Below are positions 57,317 to 64,000 of a stretch of 64,000 nt of DNA, piece after piece (position 1 is the stretch's first letter; the number at the start of each line of letters is the position of its first letter). The stretch is from Areca catechu (taxonomy: Eukaryota > Streptophyta > Magnoliopsida > Arecales > Arecaceae), in NCBI GenBank assembly GCA_021397845.1, contig CM038044.1, forward strand, positions 58,999,851 to 59,063,850, in the 5' to 3' direction. The translations under genes and the position numbers were made by a program. The notes beneath the pieces are model-generated. The model had not been told where the DNA came from. It saw only the letters and a program-made list of their open reading frames with translations, and ran no database searches.

Positions 57317-58410
57317 ACTTGGCTAGGAACCAACTATTGCCATTGAACCCGATCAGGAACTCACCCGGAATAAGATCATGATAGAATTAAAAGCTGTGGC
57401 CCTTAAACATGATATTTACCATAAAATGCTAGTCAATAAAGTCACTGCCATCGAAGAATCCCAACATAGCCAAGTTAACCTGGATTCACCTCAACCTTCT
57501 ATGAGGTCCCTATAGGCCGTTATCATGAATTTGATATAGAACCCCCATTGGGTAGAATTCACCATCATGACCTTAATGATTAAGATGATCAAATTCTTAG
57601 GAGTACCCAAATTGAAGCCCCTGGCTTTGATGGATGTCACGACCTGAAGGTTTACATAGATTGGGAGAGTGACATGGACCACTACTTTGAGTGATATGAC
57701 ATGTTTGATGACCAATGGTTTAGGTTTGTAGCTAAAATTAGGGATGTAAGCTATGTTGTCTGGGACAATGTTGAGTGCCTTGACCAACAAAGAGGATAAT
57801 GACTTGCAAAGACTTGGGAGGAAATGAAACTAATCCTTAAGGAGAAGTATATTAACATATCCTATCACCAGAGACCCCTAGATCAATTGTAGAAATTAAG
57901 CCAAGGAAATAGATCTATGATCGAGTACATTGCCAAATTTGATGAATTCATCATGAGATACGGTGTTAGTGAAGACCATGCTGTGACATTATCTAGGTTT
58001 AGGGCTTGCCTAGGGAAAACCTCCAATGCGAACTATGCTTATGTGAAGTTAATACCTTCAACAAGCCTACCAAGTCATACAAGATTGCTTGTGATTTAAT
58101 AGACCAACCTATATTTGCCTCCCAAATCAAAGTAAGCCTGTGTCTTCAAGTTCCAAACCAAGAATGAGTCAAACAACCTATTAGTTGACCTACACCCATG
58201 ATTCCACAGTCCATATAGAAGATAAAGGAAAAGAAATCATGACTAAATGTCAAAAGGAAATAGCTCAAATGATAGGTTCTTTAGATATCATGGTATTGGA
58301 TACTTTGCTAGACAGTGCCCATCCCATGCTTTGCACAAAGTTGAACCAATAGAAGACACCCCTGAGGATCCCGTGGAAAATATAGAAGAAGAAGAGGAGT
58401 CATGGTGATG
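57317..58410 (+). pseudogene. Element G gag (broken)
   Basis: The start MSTWLGTNYCH parallels MTTRLGT in element E. The capsid reads LKVYIDWESDMDHYFE, then FRFVAKIRDVSYVVWDNVE, TWEEMKLILKEKYI and MIEYIAKFDEFIMRYGV, typical of the retrotransposon gag family. A zinc-knuckle trace, FFRYHGIGYFARQCPS (about 58272-58322), has lost its first cysteine. It is broken by multiple stops. It shows what an ordinary gag of this clade looks like, in contrast to the capsid-less ORFs at 35668-36555 and 42302-43821. Confidence 0.85.
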
Positions 58411-58420
58411 ACTTCAAGAA

Positions 58421-59544
58421 TATAGGATTGATATGGATCATAGGGCTAAGACTGGGTTGGTCCTAGGGTGGAGGTTTACCCTCCATAGTTTTGAGGTCCA
58501 GGGTTTTGGATCTTGAAGGGGCTAATTCAATATTAGATCAAATTTGAATCGAAGTTGATGTGAGAGTGGGTTAAGACATGGGTGTACATGGTCTTAGGTA
58601 AGTGCTCTTCTAATTGGATTTAGCCTTGGAAGAATCAGAGTTAGGTTCCGGTTTATGTTTCTAGTCTTATTTGGATTAGGAGAACCCTTGGATCTATAAA
58701 AGTGGAGTTTATGTAAACCTATTGCCAAGAAATCAAAGAGATCTCTAATTCTCCCTAAATCCCCCTCTCTCTCACCCCTCTCTCTTCCTCTCTCTCCTCA
58801 TGCCATCAAGAAATACCACGCATCAAGGAAGAAGTAGCTCCGAAAGGATTGTTGCATAGGTTAAGTGCTATAGAGAATTTTTTGCTAGGTATTTTTGGCA
58901 CATGGGATTCTCTCTCCTCCCTGGTGTTTTGTGCATTGATTTGTAGTAGCAAAAAGCCTTTATCTTCTAGTTTTTCACTTCTAAAGCATATCTAAAGATT
59001 TCCAAAGTATCCAAGCAAGAAGGTAGACTCTTTCATGCCAATTACTTGTTGCCATTAGGGGAATAGCGATATTGTTTTGCATGGAGTTTTGGTGTTCACC
59101 TCATTCCTATTCGATATCAGATTTTTGGCAAGTGATAGTAGCTTTAGGAATCTTATTAGAGAAGGACTCCTCATCCTAAATTGAGTAAGAGGTGTTGATT
59201 TAAGTTAGGCACAAGATTAGCCATTGTATGTGGACTAGTTTGACCAAGGAATCCTGGTCCAACTGGAACTCCTTATCTACTATTATCCAGATTGATTTGG
59301 GCTACTTCCAGGATGTGGATAGGTGGGTTTCTAGTATGAAATTCATGGAGACTCATCCTTGAGGGTCAAGGGCTTAAGTGGAGTATGATTTGGATACCGG
59401 TCATGAAGTAATATAATCTATAAAAAGAACTTTGATCGATACAAAACATGGAGGAGGCATTTGGCAGCCCAAAAGAACTTTGATCGATACAAAACATGGA
59501 GGAGGCATCTGCTTTTGAGTTTTGAATGCCACACAAAGGTTGGT
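58421..59544. other. Unassigned, LTR-like non-coding segment
   Basis: No gene is present. A TATA-like CTATAAAAGTGGAG lies at about 58694. A CCCTCTCTCTCACCCCTCTC tract follows at about 58755-58800. Promoter plus pyrimidine tract suggests part of an LTR, but no partner copy, TSD or primer site is seen in the window. Confidence 0.45.
59423..59518. repeat. Two-copy 48-bp tandem repeat
   Basis: AAAAGAACTTTGATCGATAC begins at 59423 and again at 59471. Each copy extends over 38 identical bases, in a 48-bp unit. Confidence 0.9.
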
Positions 59545-60814
59545 TGATGTGGGACTAATATGCATGCAATTCTTTTTGTATGTTTTATATGTGGGGTTAG
59601 GTGATTAATTCCCAAATTCCAGATCAAAATTAGTTGTAGGGAATTTTGTATAAATTTTTGAAGCCAAGCATGCAGATTATAACCTAGAAAAGTACTAAAG
59701 AAGGATCGCCGGGGCTGAGAAGCCGCGGTTAGGGCAAGTTCTCCTACAATTTAAAGACTGGAGGTAGAGGGGGTGTACCTGACAATGTCTGAAGCACCCG
59801 GTGAAGATCGCAGCGAAGGGATCTCTCATTCCTCGATGGATGCGGCCTGGAAATCTGAGCCAAAGACCCGCAGATACCCGGCTTTCTGCTCGGTGGTCCG
59901 ATTGAGGCTTGGCTGGAGTCGTTGGATTCGTAGGAACTCGGGGACCTGCAAACGACCTGTCAGGGGTTAGAAAACTTAGAGGAAATCAAGAAAACAAAGG
60001 AAAACAGCAATGGGAAGAATGTTTTGGAGGGGGCTGGAAGGATGGTTGGCAGCAGGAAGATGGTAGCAAACACCGGGAAGAAGAACTCTCAAACCCCTTT
60101 ATGCACATAGCAAGGTAATCTCACAAGGCAATATAAGAACTCAATGTTTATTTCATATCAAAAAATCAAGTTTCATACAAGAGGCTAGGGTCCATTAAAT
60201 TGACCCTTAACCTTGGGCCCCAAGTAAGGGTACTTTAGACTTTACATAGGACTCCTTTTCCCTTTCAAACCCTAACTAGGAATACAAGGCAACCTAGGTA
60301 GAAATCTCTAAAGCACTTGGACTCCCTCTCCTTGTCTTGGTCGGCCAAGGGGGTGAGCATAAGTGGCCGACCAAGAGGAGGGTCATCCTAAGAAGTGGCG
60401 CCCTAATTCCTCTTCCTGGGCCTGGGCTGGCGTAGTTTGCTTATGGCTGGACCAGGGCTTCAGGTTTGTTCATGTTTTCATTTTCTCCTCCTGGGATCTT
60501 CAGGTCTTCAAGTTGGGATGGATTTGGGCTCAACTTCCATGTCTTCAATTAGGTTGGACTTGGTTTTCACTTGTATGATATGGTCTTGAGTCTTCGATAT
60601 GCTTGGACAGGACTCAAAACAAATAAAATTAGCTCGACATGAGCTGACTAATACTGAACTGAACTAGCTCAACATGAACTGACTAATTACAGGACTTAAA
60701 TAAAGCAACTCAGGTAGACTAAGCATTATTACAGTGGACTCGAATGTCAATTAAGTGATCCACAGAGGGTTGAGAAGCCTCTGCCTTATTCTGGTGCCTT
60801 TGGTGTCCGCACCA
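59545..60814 (-). repeat. Element F 3' LTR
   Basis: 1270 bp. On the minus strand it starts TGGTGCGGACACCAAAGG and ends AGTCCCACATCA. It is collinear with the solo LTR at 16687-17954. Confidence 0.94.
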
Positions 60815-61389
60815 ATTCTCCCAGGATGGGAGGAACTCGACCCTGTCGAGTGAAGTTCAGACTGGCTCACATATCTCTCGAGAAGGTCTGGGTTAAGGCA
60901 TTGCAAGTCCTCTCGAGAAATCAATGAATCATCCGACTCTGGCCAGCCTTGCCATCAGACCAGGAAGCGTTGATAACCGTGGCCTCGGGTCATAATGGCT
61001 TGATCATCCAGGATATGCTCGATCCATTCTCCTCTCTCAGTCCAATTAATTGGTGGACACTCTGGGTAAGGATCACTCTCAACAGAATGGATAGGTCCAA
61101 AAGACTCACTGGATATCATTGCCGGTTCCCTATACTTAACCAGGTCTGTAATATTGAAGGTAGAACTAATGCTCATATTCGAAGTCAAGTCTAACACATA
61201 GGCATTTGATCCAACCTTCTTTAACACTTTAAAAGGTCTGGCTCCACGAGCATGAAGCTTTTTAATGATCCTAGGTGGGAACCACTCAGGCCTAAGCCTA
61301 ATTATGACAGAATCCCCTACATCAAATTCCTTGATCCTTCTTCGGGAATTAACTAATTTTTTATAAGTTTCATTGCTTATGTTTATCTT
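60815..61389 (-). pseudogene. Element F pol tail with chromodomain-like domain
   Basis: Minus strand: IIRLRPEWFPPRIIKKLHAR, GPFKVLKKVGSNAYVLDLT, ISSTFNITDLVKYREPAM, then EWIEHILDDQAIMTRGHGYQ, RFLV, stop (TGA at 60955-60957), WQGWPESDDSLISREDLQ. The last section has the W.G..ES...I spacing of a retrotransposon chromodomain, which in the family binds modified histones to guide insertion. The TGA cuts it off. Confidence 0.85.
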
Positions 61390-62163
61390 TTAGCTAATGT
61401 CCTTGTGCAAGTCTCTAATATGCTCTGCAAATGACTCTACAGACTCTGAGACTCGTGCGTGAATAGGTAAAGGAATTAGATCAGTGGGGCGATTAGGCTG
61501 GTACCCATGGACTATCTCAAAATGACTCTTTCCCATTGTCCTAATTACCGAACTGTTGTAGGCAAACTCTGCTGTAGGTAATAATAGATCCCAAGTTACA
61601 ACATGTTCACCTACCAGGCATCTAAGGAGGTTTCCTAAACTACGGTTGACCACTTCAGTTTGGCCATCTGTTTGAGGTTGGTAGGCTATAGAAAACTTAA
61701 GCTTGGACCCTAACAGGTGCCATAAGGTCTTCCAAAAATAACTGGTGAACCTAACATCCCTATCAGATATGATGGTCTTGGGTAGGCCATGGAGTTTAAC
61801 CACATGATCTAAGAAAAGCTTGGCTACTCTAGATGCATCAAAGGTCTGGGAACAGGGGATGAAGTGAGCCATCTTAGAGAACCTATCAACCACAACAAAG
61901 ATAGAATCATGTCTTTTCTGGGTCTTAGGTAATCCTAACACGAAGTCCATACTTAGGTCCTGCCAAGGGAGATCAGGCACTGGTAAAGGTGTGTAAAGAC
62001 CAGTGTTCTGCTTCTGCTGTTTTGCAACATCACAAGTTCTACACCTGGCTACAATCTGTGCAACGTGCCTTTTCAATCCTAGCCAAAAGAGCTGGTCTTC
62101 TATTGCTAAAATTGTCTTATTTCTACCAAAGTGACCAGGTAAACCTCCAGCATGGGTCTCCAA
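61390..62163 (-). pseudogene. Element F integrase
   Basis: Open on the minus strand for 257 codons. The zinc finger spans HAGGLPGHFG and VARCRTCDVAK. The catalytic core has the first aspartate in LSMDFVLGLPKTQKRHD, the second in IISDRDVRFTSY and the glutamate in QTDGQTEVVNRSLGNLL. Then come LLPTAEFAYNSSV and a C-terminal ESFAEHIRDLHKDIS, ending in a TAA near 61390 that separates it from the pol tail. All three D, D, E residues are present. It was once the integrase part of a single polyprotein. Confidence 0.9.
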
Positions 62164-63546
62164 AATTAAGAATTTTCTAAGGAAAGTTTTTGATATATAG
62201 AGTCGATTGTTCTGGAAAAGGTAGCCATCCTGAAGGGTATACTCACTATGGGTACTGGATGGTCCTAGCCTGAGGGTCTGATAAATGTCTCCAAAGTCTG
62301 TGCAGGTTTCATATTCATCCTTTAACCTATCAAACCCTATGACTTGGGTGCTAACTGATCATAACAGTAGAGACCTACAACTTAGGGCATCTACTACCTT
62401 ATTTTCAGTGCCGACACGGTGCTTCAGGACAAAGGTGTAAGCCTGAATGTACTCAATCCATTTACCATGCTGTGGGTTCAATTTCTTTTGGGAGTTCAGG
62501 AATCTGAGTGACTCATGGTCAGAAAATAAGACAAACTCCTGCGATAGTAAGTAATGTTTCCAATATCTAAGGGCCTGGACTATCGCATAAAATTCCTTGT
62601 CATAGGTAGAGTACTTAAGTTTAGCCTCATTCAGTTTCTTACTGAAGAAGGCTAAAGGGTGATTCTCTTGACTTAGTACCCCACCTATTCCTACTCTCGA
62701 GGCGTTGCAAGTGACCTCAAACACCTTAGTAAAATCAGGTAATCGAAGGATGGGTGCATGGGTCATCTTATCCTCTAGCTCTGGGAAGGCCTTATCAGCT
62801 ACTTTGGTCCACTCAAATGTACCCTTCCTAATGCAATCAGTGATAGGTGCGACGACTATACTAAAATCCCTAATAAATCTCCTGTAAAAGGTTGCTAGGC
62901 CATGGAAACTATGCACATCGTGGACACTAGAGGGGGTAGGCCACTCAACAATTGCCCTAACCTTTTCAGGATCTGCAGAAACTCTCTCATGGGTGATAAC
63001 AAAACCTAGGAAGATAACCCTATGTGTCATGAAATCACACTTCTTAAAGTTGGCATAGAGGATATTCTCCCTAAGGGTTTGGCATACTAGTCTTAGATGA
63101 CTAAGGTGGTCCTTCTTGGTCCTGCTATAAATCAGAATATCATCAAAGTAGACCACAATGAATTTCCCTGTAAACTCTTTCAGGACCTAGGTCATAATCC
63201 TCATAAAAGTACTTGGTGCATTGGAATGTCCGAAAGGCATTACAACCCACTCAAACAGGCCATTCTTAGTCTTGAAAGCAGTTTTCCACTCATCCCTAAG
63301 TCTAATCCTAACCTGATGATAGCCGCTCTTAAGGTCTATCTTAGAGAAAACTCTGGCTCCGGCCATGATGTTTAATATATCATCCAATCGCGGGATGGGA
63401 AACCTATACTTCACAGTTATCTTGTTGATAGCTCTACTATCTACACACATCCTCCAGGTACCATCCTTCTTAAGGGTCAGTAGAGTAGGGACTGCACATG
63501 GACTCAGGCTCTCCCTAATGAAACCCTTCCTAAGCAATTCTCCCAC
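62164..63546 (-). pseudogene. Element F reverse transcriptase and RNase H
   Basis: Minus strand from WRMCVDSRAINKITVKYRFP and FSKIDLKSGYHQVRIR through MPFGHSNAPSTF, a TAG after RIMT at about 63187, and FIVVYFDDILIYSRT (YFDD at 63139-63150). It continues with FLGFVITHERVSADPEKVRA, then RNase H: EVTCNASRVGIGGVLSQENH, LNEAKLKYSTYDKEFYAIVQ, LFSDHESLRFLNSQ and HRVGTENKVVDALS, ending with stops near 62359. The interval 62164-62358 is degenerate linker. Except for the stops it is well conserved. Confidence 0.92.
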
Positions 63547-64000
63547 TTATTTCTGTAATTCTTGATGTTCAATGGGATTCAGTCTATAGTGAGGAAGGTT
63601 TGGTAAAGTGGCTCCTAGAACTAAGTCTATTGCATGCTGGATGTTTTTAAGGGGTGGTAGTTGATCAGGTAAATCCTCAGGGAAGACATCCTCAAATTCT
63701 TTCAGAGCTTCAACAATTTCTTTAGGGTGTTCCTTTTGGGTTGGCTCGAGTATTTCCTTGGAGGTCAAGATCCAAACATGGTTTTCCTCAACAATCTCCT
63801 TTTCTAACTCCCTAACCTTAATCAGGTTAACTCCAGGTTTCTTGTCCTTAAGGCTACTAGAAACCCTCTTAACTGGGTCCCTAGGGGGAGCTGGATTGAT
63901 AACAAACTTATTCCATGGTAGTTAAAAGCACAAACATTGGTTCGACCATACAGGGTTGCATCATGATAAAAAAGCCAAGGTCGACCTAGAATGATACTAC
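63547..64000 (-). pseudogene. Element F protease-RT linker, partial
   Basis: FEDVFPEDLPDQLPPLKNIQ and HAIDLVLGATLPNLPHYRLN are the usual start of gypsy RT. The TAA at 63547-63549 (after ELQK) fits a C-to-T change of CAA. The remaining bases to 64000 give a degenerate protease end, with readings such as KFVINPAPPRDPVKRVSS. The element continues past the window. Confidence 0.85.

Larger units (their letters stand above)
55261..58420 (+). mobile_element. Element G: LTR, primer site and gag, opposite strand to H
   Basis: LTR 55261-56795, primer site, leader and gag on the plus strand. The LTR is the same family as LTR H on the minus strand. No pol follows gag, and no second LTR is present. It abuts RT of H exactly at the LTR start. 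It could be the missing 5' half of H flipped by an inversion, or a separate truncated insertion. Confidence 0.8.
59545..64000 (-). mobile_element. Element F: minus-strand chromovirus, runs off window
   Basis: 3' LTR (59545-60814), then pol tail and chromodomain, integrase, RNase H, RT and the end of protease, all on the minus strand. Gag and the 5' LTR lie beyond 64000. Only a handful of stops interrupt pol, so this is one of the better-preserved elements. An integrase with MDFVLGLPKT plus a chromodomain-like tail places it among plant chromoviruses; the exact clade needs a tree. The five bases left of the LTR are TTGGT. Confidence 0.93.

Overview
This window looks like intergenic DNA from a large, repeat-rich plant genome, probably a monocot, though the species cannot be fixed from sequence alone. 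I find no host gene. Nearly every base that can be assigned belongs to nested LTR retrotransposons: Ty1/copia with tRNA-iMet primer sites and YVDD reverse transcriptase, Ty3/gypsy chromoviruses with a chromodomain-like tail, and one Tat/Ogre-type gypsy remnant. Almost all open frames are decayed gag-pol, tandem repeats or LTR sequence.

Layout. 1-8778: Tat-type gypsy remnant. Its gag and pol fragments are on the minus strand. An intron-containing extra ORF of the 'putative gypsy-type transposase' family (Pfam Transposase_28) is on the plus strand, antisense to gag-pol. Between and beside them lie tandem arrays with 93, 90, 63 and 117 bp periods. 8779-28531: Copia-2, an old element with a truncated 5' LTR. 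It is split by Copia-1 (10289-21668), complete with 2.45 kb LTRs and matching 5-bp target-site duplications (TSDs) ATTGG. Copia-1 is itself split by a chromovirus solo LTR (16687-17954). 28532-29706: a third copia fragment, into which Copia-2 had inserted.

29707-39430: a truncated minus-strand LTR, split by a remarkable chromovirus derivative (30267-38787, TSD GACTC). That derivative is built forward-reverse-forward and carries a small non-autonomous LTR element (32238-34035) whose ends look like unprocessed reverse-transcription ends. 39628-55260: an old minus-strand chromovirus (H), peppered with a full-length non-autonomous element (E, 39644-46059, TSD ATGAT) and three solo LTRs with clear TSDs (AAATG, TAACA, GGTTT). 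55261-58420: LTR, primer site and gag of the same LTR family as H but on the opposite strand, suggesting an inversion. 58421-59544: unassigned. 59545-64000: 3' LTR and most of pol of a minus-strand chromovirus (F) that runs off the window; its LTR family also supplied the solo LTR inside Copia-1.

The nesting gives a relative order. H is older than E and the solo LTRs; copia fragment K is older than Copia-2, then Copia-1, then its solo LTR. The forward-reverse-forward element and its small passenger have near-identical repeats and are among the youngest insertions. The strongest candidates for something undescribed are that rearranged element, the unprocessed-end passenger, and an acidic ORF shared by two non-autonomous families, in which a gag-like start is joined to a short integrase remnant with no capsid, protease or reverse transcriptase between.
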